This document shows positions 1-11,950 of a DNA stretch of 64,000 bases, piece by piece. The stretch's first letter is position 1; every line of letters starts with the position of its first letter. The notes under the pieces were generated by a model. That model did not search any database. It had not been told where the DNA came from and saw only the letters and a list, made by a program, of their open reading frames with translations. Made by a program: the position numbers and the translations under genes. Origin of the DNA: Cantharellus purpuraceus. Lineage: Eukaryota; Basidiomycota; Agaricomycetes; Cantharellales; Hydnaceae. Location of the stretch: assembly GCA_025174535.1 (NCBI GenBank), contig JALBUN010000012.1, forward strand, positions 124,001 through 188,000. The letters are read 5' to 3'.

Positions 1-2
1 AA

Positions 3-1806
3 ATTCCGTCACAGCAATCCGAGGCGCACCTGACGTCTGAGGCGCACTCCTCTGGCATCGATGTTGCGCACGTACATGCATATACTGACCTTGATGCCGA
101 TGTGGACGCCAAGACGCCCATTGCAACGCAACCATCCCGCGTGAAGACGCCGCCACAGTACATCCACGCGCGTCGTATCTCCAATATATATCACTTTGAC
201 TCTGTGGGGAAGGTGCCTATTCCGCGTACGGCGCCGCGCCCGAGGAGTATCTCTGTGGTGAGCGATACGGAGAGTCCTATAGCAGGGTGTGGGTTGGTTC
301 TGGAGGGGGAGAACGATGTGAGTACTACGAGCCTAGGTGGAGGAGGAGGGATGGACAGTCCTACGGGGAGAGTGGCGGCGTTGGATGGGAGTGCAACGGA
401 GAGTCATGGAGGGATGGGGCTTGAGCTTGGGTTGGAGGCAAGTCCGGCTGGGGTGGGGAGGGCGATGGCACTTCTTCCGTATCAGGGCCCGCTTCCTGTC
501 CCTTTTGTAAGCACCGGGGAGGAGGACGCGCATTGGCCGAGGGAGCGGAGTGGGAGCGTGGGTGCTAGCGCTAGTGCAGCCGCCAGCGGAGGGTATTCCC
601 CTGAGCAGTATTTTATGGCGGCGGCGGCGGCACAGCAGCAGCAGGTGTATCAATCCCAACAGGCTCATCATGAAGCTTATCAGTCGGCGGCTCAGTTTCC
701 GACGTCGGTGTCTGCGCGGCGTCCGTTAGAGTCGGGTGGTCTTGGGTTGCGGCGCACGCATGCACACCCTCAGGGGCATGGGCATAGTAACTTTGGCTTG
801 GAGATGACGAGCGAACGGGAGAGAGACAGGGAGAGGGAAAGGGAGGCACTGCCGGAGCGGAACAGAATTGATATTGGAAAGATTGAGCGGGGGGAGGAGA
901 CTAGGACTACAGTGAGTTTTTTTTTCTTTTTCTTTTAACATCAACACGTTGGGCCTCGCTGACCCTTGCACTCGATGAAATTTCAGGTAATGATCAAAAA
1001 CATCCCAAACAAAATGAGCGACCGTCACCTTATCGAGTTTATCAATGATGTGTGCCCTCGCAAGATTGACTTTCTCTACTTGAGGATGTGCGTTTCTCTT
1101 CTTAGCACGTATCGATTATTGTGTGCGCAGTTCTGACGCCTGTGTGCAGGGATTTCACGAATGGATGTAATGTGGGCTATGGTGTGTGCTCCCCTCGCGT
1201 GGCGTGCTGCACGCCGCTGACCGCGCCCTTGCACAGCCTTCGTGAATTTCATCCAGGTGGAGGATTTGCTGCAGTTTGCAAAGACGAAGCTCGGGACAAA
1301 GTGGTACGTGCTACACATGTATGGTACATCTGGATATTGACTATATTTCCCTTTGTGTACAGGAATTTGTTCTCTTCGGAGAAAGTGTTGGGAATGAGCT
1401 ATGCAAATTGTACGTTTCGAATTGTGGGGTTGGTATGGTATGTGCTGACATTTATTTTCGATGTGTAGATCAGTGAGTTGGACTAGCTTGAAATATAGTC
1501 GGTATGTTTTACTGACCCCACTGCAGAGGCAAGGAAGCCCTCATCGATAAGTTCCGCTCAAGCTCTATCGTACGTCCCCTTTTCCCTCTTCCATGACCAT
1601 GAGGTTAACTTGCACCGCACCCGTAGATGGACCAACGCGAGGCTTGGCGCCCCAAGCTCTTCTATTCTTACGGCCCCAAGAAGGGGCTCCCGGAAGACTT
1701 TCCTGCGCCGACGCATATGCGCCGCAAGGAGAGGTCTAATCTGCTTCCCAATGAGCTTCACCAGAGTAGGGCGTTGTTTCATCATCCACCGGGGATGAGG
1801 GGATGA
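3..1806 (+). CDS. mei2: Mei2-type RNA-binding protein, C-terminal part (5' end outside window)
   Basis: The frame is open from base 3, so the gene begins to the left. Exons I can place are 3-911, 987-1087, 1150-1181, 1237-1303, 1363-1409, 1469-1472, 1527-1569 and 1627-1806; together they keep frame and give 460 residues. The first 300 residues are low-complexity (Ser/Gly/Gln/Ala, with an RERDRERERE-like charged run). The C-terminal 150 residues are the Mei2-specific RRM: VMIKNIPNKM opens beta-1, then DFLYLRMDFTNGCNVGYAF and VNFIQVEDL, closing with SYANYQGKEALIDKFR and WRPKLFYSYGP. Mei2 of Schizosaccharomyces binds RNA and promotes meiosis; Mei2-like proteins are widespread in fungi and plants, and the role here is inferred from family only. 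A 4-nt exon (1469-1472) is needed to preserve the YQGKEAL motif. Confidence 0.9.
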
Positions 1807-4800
1807 AGGGGGACTGGGAGGTGTGTTGGTGAGGCGTGAGGGATGTTGTGGTATTATTCCATTGTGCTCGTTTTCAAACCCACACACCACACGCCTCATC
1901 GATGCCTCCGAAGTCCGACGTTATACTCGAACTCAAACTCGACATTTATGCGTTTCTCAATAATTCTGCAATTCTGTTATCACCAAGGCCTGCAAAGCCT
2001 TAACTCAAACTCAACATATTATTCCATCCTCATACCTACCTCGAACCTGCCATACACCGCCCGTCCGTCGAAAGACGAGATTGAATAATGGAACTTATCA
2101 CACACTCTTCAGGCGTGGCACGTCACTCGTTCGTCGACCCTGGTCCATAATCGTATGTCATCCTCTTCACTGCTCGCGCCGATGATGGGTCACTGCACCC
2201 CTGCTGCACACATACAACTCGGCGCGTTGATTCTTTCTCTTTGTAGAAATGTACCAACCACCCACCCTTACCATGAATGCTCCCCTTTTAAAAATGACTT
2301 TTGACTCCCACCTACGCTCTACTTTGTGCCTGTTGCCCGCCACTTACGCTGCTTTATCATGCTTTCGCTCGCTACCCCACGGACTGCCTTGATTCGATCC
2401 CAAACTATTCAATACTACTCATTCCCATCCATGTTGCATATAGATACCAAAGCTGCATCTTTCCTTTCCTCTACCCCCTTTTCCTTTCCACCCCCCTTTC
2501 CTCGTCCTGTTTGTTACATACATTTGAGTTTATTTTTTTTTCGCACTGTTTTACTCACCCCTCCCTTCTGTTGTTGAGGGTTGTGCGTATCAATATTACG
2601 TATTTCGTGGTACGCTCTTGTACTCCTTATAGCTTAGCTTTTAGGTTTGTGTTGTTCATTCTCCCCAAGATGAAGTAGTTGCAATCAATATTTGCATTTG
2701 TACTCTTATTCCAGGTTTGGGAACGAGATTCAGTTTGGTACGATCTAGAGATTCAAGTGATTGGAGAAAATTAGAAAAGAAGTTTGTCTGCGATCAGCCG
2801 CGCAGAAGAAACGTGACTTAATGAGTCTTCAATCGGATTCTGGCATGAGAAGCAAGCGGTAGTACCCGGGTATCCATTGATATGTCCCCAGTAAGGGTGT
2901 TGATGCATTCATCTGGACGATGACACTCCTCTCGCCCTATCATGCATAGACAACCTCGGAACTGTCGGATTTCTGGAGCCTAGTCCTCTGTAAAGGTCCA
3001 TGTTTCGCTATGCCCACGCCGGAGGACATAATATTCCGTCCTGTCATGCTTTTTATCTTATCTGGTTCGATAAGGTAAAAAACGGACAATTACGAAGGTT
3101 GATGCAGGACTAGCACCTGAGGTATCCTGTTATTAATACCATTCATGTTATGCTATATTTACGTACGTACGGCCTCCGTCCCGTTGTATCTTGTTGTACA
3201 CTGGGTCCTTGCCTGCTGGGGCAAGAATAACGCTTCTTGATAACATTTATCACTCCGGGTTCTTATCTGGTTGTCCAATCCAATCAATACTACCGATCAC
3301 CACGAGCAAGCCATCCGGTTATGTATATGGCTCGTTCAAGTGCATTACTATTGTCCCGGCGCATCACGTACGGGACACGAGGTGACTAAGTTCGACTAGT
3401 TTCACCGACTCCATGCAATATCTTTAAGCCAATTTCAAAACGCGGAGGTTATGCGTGATACCGATAAGCTATCGACTTGAGTTCATGATCCCTATACCCT
3501 ACTGCACTGGAGCTTCGTGGAGCATGGTGCTATTCATCGGAGGGATGGCGGGAGAATCGAACGTCTTGATGGGACGCCAAGGGTCCGAATTGGCAATCAG
3601 CAAGAGGGTACCACTCTCTCAAGGTGGCGATTTCGTAGAAGAATCAAGCAGTGTACAGTTCTAGTTGTGATAGAGAAGCATGTGGTAGTGAAACCTCACA
3701 GCCACCCAACCGAAACATGCCTCGCGCAACCAGCTGCATTGGTTGCTTCCTTTTCTCCGCTGCCCTTGTCTACTTTTATCTCACAATCCTCGTTAGACGA
3801 TGGACTTGCAATACAATTCTCCCCAAACCTTCCCAAGGCGTTTAGGCTCATTGAATTGCGACTTGGCAATTGAATCTCAGCTGGGTGCCAAACCTTCTAG
3901 CTAAGACGTTGCATGCCTTGCCTCTCTACCCTGAGCATGCTGCAGAAGCCGCGACAAGATAGACGGTAGAAGGCAGAGGGTTCTTGCCTAGAAGATCGTG
4001 CGGGTCATTTTGCGTGCGCCTCGACCGCGTTCCACATTCGGCGCTCAATGCTGCAAGTTCCTTGACGGGCTACCTTTTAAGCAACCTGTCGAATTCAAGA
4101 TGTTGGATGTGCTTCGTCTACCATAATTTCCCTCGAGTTCTCTGGAATCACATTCCAGAAACGAATAGTGTATGATCTTGTATTAAGTTCGCCGCCCGGA
4201 CGACTCCTTGTGTACGAGGTCATAGGACGCCTTGCTTCGTGAGACTTTCCAGGTCAGCGTCATCATATGACGGTATACGATGCAGAGTACTAATCACGTG
4301 CTTAACAGCAGGACAAACCTTGTACAAGCATTGGAACATGTCCTCGGCTTCAGGCGATGGTCGAAATCTTGACAGCAGCTTCTCTCCGTCGATGAGTCTA
4401 TTGAGAGTGACAGGTCCTTTTCATGAAAAGCGGATCTGACAAACTGTCCACCGTGGGCGTGTAGTACATATATACGGTCTAAATCGTAGACTGTCAGGGC
4501 TTTAAGCAGGCAGACCTATGAATGGACTCCAGGACCGTAGGTTGAATTTAAATCCCTTGGTTGCCGCCGGGTTGGCGATCTATGGATCCCAATGCCTGTC
4601 TCCCTCTCCCAGGCCCATACGCCCAGGTCCATTTGGTGCCAAACTGTTGCATCATTGGGTTTGATAGAAGTGCATCGCTTGTCGAAGCTTTCAATGAAAT
4701 CTCAGATTCGTTCCGCCCACAGGAGACAATATGGCGAGCCGTGTACAACTAGTGCACCCTGCTGTTAGGAATCGTTCGAAAAGCATTTACGAACGCCACT

Positions 4801-5095
4801 TGCTGATGGACATTGGCAGATCAGCGGAGTCGGAGTTGAAAATATTTGAGTTCCCCTTTTCACAAGTATTCCATCAATATCAATGTTGGGAGGACATCTT
4901 GAGCCATCCTGGGGAAAAGATTCTGGAGGATCAGCCGTGGAAGGGTTCACTCACAGTCTGTGAGGACTCTTTCAACCTCAGACACACAAGTTGCCTGTCT
5001 GCTGCCATAGCTTTTGACACTTTTTTTTATAAGTATTTCATCTACGGTGTACACAACACCAGGGGCACATGAAACACATCCAAATGATCATTCAG
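1807..5095. other. 3.3 kb gene-poor stretch
   Basis: No convincing coding exon on either strand. The first few hundred bases after the mei2 stop are probably its 3' UTR. Roughly 2420-2580 is strongly pyrimidine-rich on the plus strand, which in basidiomycetes can mark a promoter. The open frames here (the longest about 125 codons) have no family signature, no consistent splice continuation and little codon bias. The right end should contain the missing first exon(s) and promoter of the orphan gene that follows. Confidence 0.5.
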
Positions 5096-7387
5096 CAGTT
5101 GAGTGCCCCCATGCGCAGAAGCGCAGACGTCTGCACTCAACTATACCAGGACCATCCCCCACCAATATCAACGCGCACTTCGACCGGATGCTCGAACGCG
5201 CAAATGCTGTTCCCCTTGTAACGCCTTACGAGGCTCCATCTCTATTCATGAGGCGTAAGAAGCGGGGGCGGGGAAGTACGGTGTCATCGTCATCTGGAAG
5301 CTCAGAGAGGGCGCCATCGACGCCGGTGGATGCATATGGTGCCGTTGAGGGCGGAAGCCTCGGGGATGGGTTCGCAATTTTCAAGTCGAGATCACGGCAG
5401 CGCCAGGGGGAACATCCGTCCTTCGATGTCACTGAGGTGATTATACGGGTTGGATACTCTGTTTTGCGTGGCATATATGCGTTGTTTCTCGTTATTTTGT
5501 TTTTTCCGGTCTCACATTGTCTGCCTTCTCGCTCTGTGATTATCGCCTTGAATCTACCTCACCTACACCAATAGGTCTCGCGTTCACGAAGTCCTCTTCC
5601 CTCCTGGCTTTCACAGACATTCGCCACCCTGGAATCGGACAACCCTCTACGGAAGCTTGCCGCTTCTTCCGTTACAAGTCATTTTTCTGGGCACTCTGTG
5701 CATTTAGAATGCACAGGTGCAGCAAGTAGCTCTCCTCACATGGAACATGGTGAGTTCTGGCAGGATACTTGCCGTCCCCTGTTGGACTAACTCTACCAAG
5801 TAGAACAGAAAGACATGGGGGAGCTGTGCCAGGACAACGTCTTTGCGTTCTCCCCTCCACCAATAGTTAAAAGTGTTACACCCACTACTCCGCCCTCTCC
5901 ACTCTTTGACCGCTCTTCTCGGACCCCACTCCCCTCTGAGCATCTAACCAGCCTACTAGAGATCTCGCCAACGTCTCGTCCATTTGGGACACCTGGACCT
6001 ACGTTTTACCCTAAGATGCCTGACGCTGCCTCTCCGTCAGCTGATTATACTACTAAAGGTCTTCCGATCATCTTCACCGCCTCTCATCACCCTCCCTCGT
6101 TTCACTCGACCTTCCCAGACTCCAGCGAGACCGATATTATACGAAGCAGAGAGTGTGACATTTCCGCGGGGCCGCTCAATGATGCTTCTGCCACACTCAA
6201 CCTCTCTCATGACCCCCCTCCCAGCTACAACGGACCCATCAATGGAAACAATAGCTGTTATGTCTTCGAAGCAAAGTTAGGCGACTTAGATGTCAGGAGA
6301 TTTGAGCAGTCTGATGCAGAACAAAGTCGTACGGCTGTCCCAAAAAGACCTTATCTCGAGCCACCAACCGATCCTCTTGACATTGACGTCGACTTCTGCT
6401 TCCCCAGAGCACCTCATGCTTCGGTTCATGCTTCTGACAGACTGAGGTCATCTTTGCTGGGATCTGTGGGGGCGAAAACGACCGAATCGCCTGCTCACGC
6501 CTATCTCGAAGAAACTCGTCATTTTCGTCCACAGGCATCACTACCGCTTATGATGAGCACAAGGCCCGCGGCTGAAGGGAATCAATTGAATGGTGAATTA
6601 GGAATGTTTCTATCTGACAATGGTACCTCGAGAAAGACTCTTGCCGATTCGCTGATACAGGGTGGCGACGACGTTGGCCGGCGGGATATTGTGTCACCCA
6701 AGTTATCCACTTACACTTATCAAGTTCCGCAATTAGTCCATTCGATGGAGTGTCGAGGATCGCAGAAGTTTGGTGGCAATCGGGGTGGCAATCGGGGTGA
6801 CTCCGCGCGATTGGCACCGGTCTTAGATGACAGAGTTACGCAACCCCACATCAACGTTACTAACCGGACGCAGAGCAAGGAAGTAGCTGTGGATTCCGCA
6901 ACAGTTATTAAGGAAGATTGGAAGCCTCAGGACGACTCTAACAAGGAGCATCGAAATCAACGCATTGTTTCCGATCATGTGAGTGGTACAATTGGGCTGC
7001 ATCAATGTTTACAGTAAATTCGTCCATCATGGCCTTTCTGTCCAGGATCATCTTTCTGAAGCCCACATTGGGGTTGACCCCCCTTCAAGTTCACCTCTTC
7101 CCCACACCCCAGAAAAATGGCACAGCATCACTCAAGCCGATCCCGCCATTGCTAATGTCTTGAGATCCGGTACTTCACAAGACGTAGATGTGAAGCAGAA
7201 GCTAATCGCTACACTTCCATGCCTACCCGCTAACGAACCTTGCACTCCCATCCCGAAGAAGTGTACTTCAACCCCGATTCCGCAGACGGAAGAGTTGGAT
7301 GATGCGATGTACTGGTCACAATTTTCAAACGACAGCATCATGAGTTGGGGCGAATTTGATGGTGCATTGGTGTCAAAAGTAGATTAA
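5096..7387 (+). CDS. Disordered orphan protein (5' end unresolved)
   Basis: Exons 5096-5436, 5575-5749, 5804-6978 and 7046-7387 read as one protein of about 675 residues. GTGATT, GTGAGT and GTGAGT donors meet AG acceptors in phase, which supports a real gene. I do not recognise the family. The product is Ser/Pro-rich and probably largely disordered, with a basic start (KRRR) followed by HFDRMLERANAVPLVTPYEA, the best-looking conserved patch. No signal peptide or membrane segment is visible. The first in-frame ATG is at 5188, but the frame is open and protein-like upstream to an acceptor at 5095, so an upstream first exon is likely. Residues near 6772-6795 form a two-copy GGNR repeat. The function is unknown. 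Confidence 0.65.
6772..6795 (+). repeat. 12-bp tandem repeat x2 in coding sequence
   Basis: GGTGGCAATCGG occurs twice head to tail, encoding GGNRGGNR inside the orphan protein. In-frame micro-duplication. Confidence 0.8.
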
Positions 7388-7665
7388 ATGACATCGGGTT
7401 CCAATTTCCGTGACATAAGAGACAGTGTGCATTATGAATGTCAGCCAAATATGTTGCTGCATATAGATAGGCTGCCAGGGTCTACGTCAATCTATCAAGC
7501 TCAATGTTGACGGAATGATCACGTTGAGAGATTCGATGTCTGAATCAGGACTCCGTCCCAGACAGTGAATGTCCCAGCCACGCCAGAAAGCAATGAGTCC
7601 AAAATTGAGACATCATACCAGAATGGTCAGTGAATACATGCATAGTAGTATGCCGAAGGGGTTAA

Positions 7666-10600
7666 TCATGGAATTTGGCTTTCGGCTCGTGTAGTCGGTC
7701 CCATCTCAATGTCTTCCATCGACTGTCGTAACGTACTTGACGTCTCCATCGGTGGCTGCATGTTGATACGGGGGCGTGGCATTGTGGGACGAGGGTTCGA
7801 CATTGCCAACTGTTCTGTTTCATCAAAAACATCGTGAGAGGAATCCACTGTGACACCATTCAGTCTTTGACAGGTCCAACTCTTGCTGCACAACATACGT
7901 ATGACAGCATTATGGTCCGCTAATCGATAGCTCCCAAAGTTGGGCTTGGATTCTGGCCCCGGGTCTAAGTCAAGCTTGGCAGCTTCTTGCGCTTTGACTT
8001 CGTCCCAAGGCACTTCAGTAAAGCGTGTTGGATCAGGTATAGCTTTGGGGTTTCCGGCAGGTCCATCTGTGCAGTAAGCGAAGTGATTATCATGTAATCA
8101 GAACACTAAACATAAAATCTTACAAATTTCCAAGTCAGCCATGAACTGTTTCAGGCTGCAGATCCACTTGTTTCGCCGTTTTACTAAAGGACTGTCAATG
8201 AACTAAATCAGCGTCAGAAACTTGGAAAGAGGTACCCTTGAGAGCGGCTTGCTGCCAGTTGCTCTTGTACTTGATATTGGCTGTCAGGCTCATCTTCTCC
8301 TGGTCCGGGATATCTTGGTTTGGGTGAGTCGTGTTCAGAGGATCAGACAATTGTGTGCTAGACATACCGACTACCACTACATCGAAACTGGGTAAAAAAT
8401 CACGGCTCTGGTTTTTCACAAAGGCTAGCATCTTGTCCCTCAGCGCCTCAACTTGCTCGAACGTGGTGTCAAAAGCCACGTCAAAGGCGAAAGTCTCAGA
8501 CATGGTGGGACTGCGGCGTATGTTGGATATACACTTCGTAAAATAATATTAATAAAGGGACAGGTTGAAGACTAGTCATGCAAGGTACAAACCTTGGCAT
8601 TGAGAATAGTGTTTGGTGCTTGTACTAGCGTGTTATTCTTGATAGGCGTGTCAGTGTGACCCCAGCGATAACGCTAAGTATTCAAACCTTGTCAAGAAAT
8701 AAGGTACTCAATAGTCTGCAATACTAGTTCAGTCATGACGCAGTGACTGCAATGCATACGGACCTGATTTCTTTGACTGTATAACTATCCTTTCTATCCC
8801 AGTTTGAGTAGGCTCAATGCCAAGGTTATGAGCAACAAGCTGCATAGACGCACTCGATAACAACAGAATCTCCGACATCGTACGGATGCTTGATGAAAAG
8901 GAAGATGATACTAGTGAGTACTTCTGCAAGACTGCTTCCAATGAGCCAACTAAGGCCTGCAACGAAACTCAACCACTGCAGCAACTTTAGGATGATCAAT
9001 GGCCACATACCTAGAATGAGAGCACCAGTTCCAGTTAGGAGAGTAGTGAGTTGGCTATCCAAAACGACGGCAATAATAATGATTGCAACCACTGAGTAGC
9101 TAATGTAACGGTAAGGCGAGCCAAGAAGAGTGTCAGAAGGTACAGTCAACACTGACAGGGACATGAATATATTGTCCAGCCTCCCAACTGCCGAGTCAAG
9201 GTCTTTCATAGAATTTGCGATTGAGAGCTGTTCGCGGTGGCACTCCCTAGGAAGGAAATGCTGTAAGTCAGTCGGTGTTTGGTTTATGTCGGACATACAT
9301 GCATGCCTGAGTCGAGTATCAACAATAGTTAGGATTCAAAAGATAGCAGATATAACAATGGAAGAGCTTTACATACCATCTCAACTTCATCACGTGTCGC
9401 ATCTCCGTTTCCATCTTTATCGAACAAGGCAAACGCCTCGTCTGCGTCCTCCTGTGTAGCAAAGAATTTCGCAATGTTCGACGGCAACAGACTATCCTTT
9501 CCAGGCCCAACAAACGAATAGAACAAACGTCGAGCGAGCTAGATACCGCTATGCATTCATATGGTCTCTAGTGTAGCATGTAATGTCCGGGACTTACGAG
9601 ACGTGTCTTGTTTGCAGAGCCCAAAGCAGCCGCGACCATGGCTTGTGGAGAATTCGGCTGGAGAACAGAACTGGTGGTCGGAAAGTAAATATAAACAAGG
9701 GAAAACAGATACTAAAACACTCTCACCTCCCGGCAATCTCACTGGCCAAATTCCCAAATGCTGTTGTAGTAGTTTGCGCCACTCCCTTGACACCCTTCAA
9801 TGCCTTCTTGAATACTCCAAGGGCATCCATAGATGGTTTGGAGGTGTGACCAGTATATAAAGCATCGGAGCGACTAACATCCGACGAGTGCTGGTACAAG
9901 ATTACGAGGATTCTGGTGGCCTTCTTCTGATCAGCGATGCGCTCTATTTGAAATATCAAGACGCCATCGTGTTCGAATTTTTGTCTGCACCTGACCTGCG
10001 TATGACCGTTCATGGAACTTTCCCGCGATGAACTGTATTGAGAATTTTTCCCCAAGAAGGACCGCGGCACACAAAAACAGTCCAAATAACAACTTGGCGA
10101 TGAGACTAATAACTCGGCGGCTTGAATCTGAGGAGTCCGGCTCCTCTCGAGTAATTATGAATGGCTGCCAGGCGATCCAGCAGACTGATGGAAGAGGGGA
10201 ATGTGGTGAGATGATGATGATTTATAAATTGCACGTCCTGACGTACCCAACGTCCATAGGAAAAGTGCAATATACCTAGCCATTCATTACATAATAAAAC
10301 AGTTTATCAACCAAAAGGCCTGACCTGTGCAAAGCGCTGAGCCAGTCGATGTATCGCCTTGTTGTGACAGCAACTACGCCGACGGTGTATCTTGCAATGC
10401 GTGGCAAAGCAAGGCTGACGCAATTTCAGAGGAAATGTTAGATAAATAAATCTTCAAGAGTTAAGTAATCTTACGCCAATGCGAGTGCTGCCCACCAACC
10501 TATATAATAACCAGCCAAGATGAAGCATGCTCAACAGTAATTCTTGCGCCTACTTACCCCCCCACGCCACCGATAGCCAAAGTGACCACCATACCAACTT

Positions 10601-11331
10601 GACTCCCCAGATTGTTGCGTTTGGGACTGCCGTCAGTCCGATAATGCCTATAACGTGAAAGGCAGAGTCAAACGATAGCTGCTAAGCTCGCTAATACCGG
10701 AAATACCTGGTATCCAAAAAATCACCAGCACAGGAACGATGAAGATAATCCATCGCGTCACGATGGAGACATTCAACAGATAGTTATAAAGCCGAGAGAA
10801 CTGCGTCAATTTCAGGTGGATTGAGTACAGCAAGCACCGAGTCTCAACAAGAAACGTCTATACCTTGTTCATAGGGACGTCACCTTCGGCAAAGGCGAGG
10901 TGTGATTCGCCAGCATTCCGCGTGTCAAAGCCTTCGACCTCGTGTTCGAACTTCTTGATTCCTTAGAACGCCGATTCGACTCTCAAGCGATCAGAAGACA
11001 TCAAGTAGCTATATTCCTTACCAGCGAACACATCCCAACTCGACTCTCTGCCGGCAGAGGGGCGGTCAGCCTCGCTGTCGCGGAGCTTGGCAAAACCATG
11101 ACGAGAGCCGGGTTCTACATCTCGGACACGCCCTGCTGGAGGGTAGATTATCGGCTCGTGCTGGGTATTGAACTGGGCTCCAGGATCGGCTTTGTGGTAT
11201 GGGTCATAGAGAGGCTGTCCGTCCTCGTGGAACAAGGTCTCACTGGTTTGGGTGTTGAAAGTGGCCGACCTGGGAGTATGGCCCTGCGGGTGGCGCAAGC
11301 TGACGGGATTGAAATCGCCTTCCTTAGCCAT
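7666..11331 (-). CDS. MscS-family mechanosensitive channel with EF-hand
   Basis: A many-exon minus-strand gene starting at ATG 11331 (MAKEGDFNPVSLRHPQGH) and ending at 7666. In order: a disordered cytosolic N-terminus; membrane segments around SIVTRWIIFIVPVLVIFWIP, GVKLVWWSLWLSVAWGG and AKLLFGLFLCAAVLLG; the ERSYA-ERIADQK helix; a canonical EF-hand loop (DKDGNGDATRDE, near 9390-9430); then the MscS core with SYSVVAIIIIAVVLDSQLTT, LSWLIGSSLAEVLTSIIFLF, HPYDVGD, YTVKEIRLLSTLFLDK and VQAPNTILN, followed by NIRRSPTMSET and a tail. This is the layout of fungal Msy1/Msy2-type channels, which sit in ER or cell-periphery membranes and limit calcium rise after hypo-osmotic shock in fission yeast. The calcium-binding loop suggests calcium feedback. 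The membrane address is not visible from sequence. Confidence 0.93.
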
Positions 11332-11950
11332 ACATATAAGCGACAGAGTTTGCTCCCTGTTCGATACAACGAAAGCGTGTGTTGCAACTCAGGCCTAGGG
11401 GTTATGTATAAATAGCCACACGAAGCCATCGATATATAAAATCCAGCTCGAGCTAGCTGCTATATCGGGTTTGCAGGCCTTGAACAAGCACCCCACAACC
11501 ATCATAATTATTATAATTGATGGTGTCAACTACCTCCACACCAGGCGCCGAAAGCACCCGACGGTGCCGTAGCCGGCCTGACACCGACCCTCTCGTGATG
11601 ATTCCTTGTAATAAATTTTGCATTAAATTTTGCATTACTTTTGACTCGCTTTTCACCTTCCCTTTCGAGCGGGTCCAACAGTACCTTGGGTGATGCCCTT
11701 ATGATACCGACCGCGGGTTTCTTTGGCTTCTGGCAGCACAGAATTCATATGCTAGAGTAGTGTTCTCTCTTTGGACGCATACTTGAGTATGCTAGCCGCT
11801 ACTACAGCCGAAGTACGAAGACTTACATTTACACAACATGCCATACCAGTATTTCCTGATCAAGGGTGCCGTACACACACAATTTACATACACACCGTAT
11901 TGCCAACGACGCTGATCGCGACACGGTCCTTAGCAAACTCCGCACCCACC
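11332..11950. other. Intergenic between two minus-strand genes
   Basis: Promoter and 5' UTR of the mechanosensitive channel gene plus the 3' UTR of the cpRAS-VWA gene. There is no coding signal. It contains a short perfect tandem repeat (11612-11635). Confidence 0.6.
11612..11635 (+). repeat. 12-bp AT-rich tandem repeat x2
   Basis: TAAATTTTGCAT is present twice head to tail in the intergenic region. Confidence 0.8.

Noticed and set aside
2385..2405. GATTCGATCCC resembling a tRNA B box
   Set aside because: Flanking bases do not form a T-stem and no A box or cloverleaf is found upstream.
4731..5072. 113-codon frame just upstream of the orphan gene
   Set aside because: Considered as its first exon but I could not find a donor giving a phase match to the acceptor near 5095; left unassigned.
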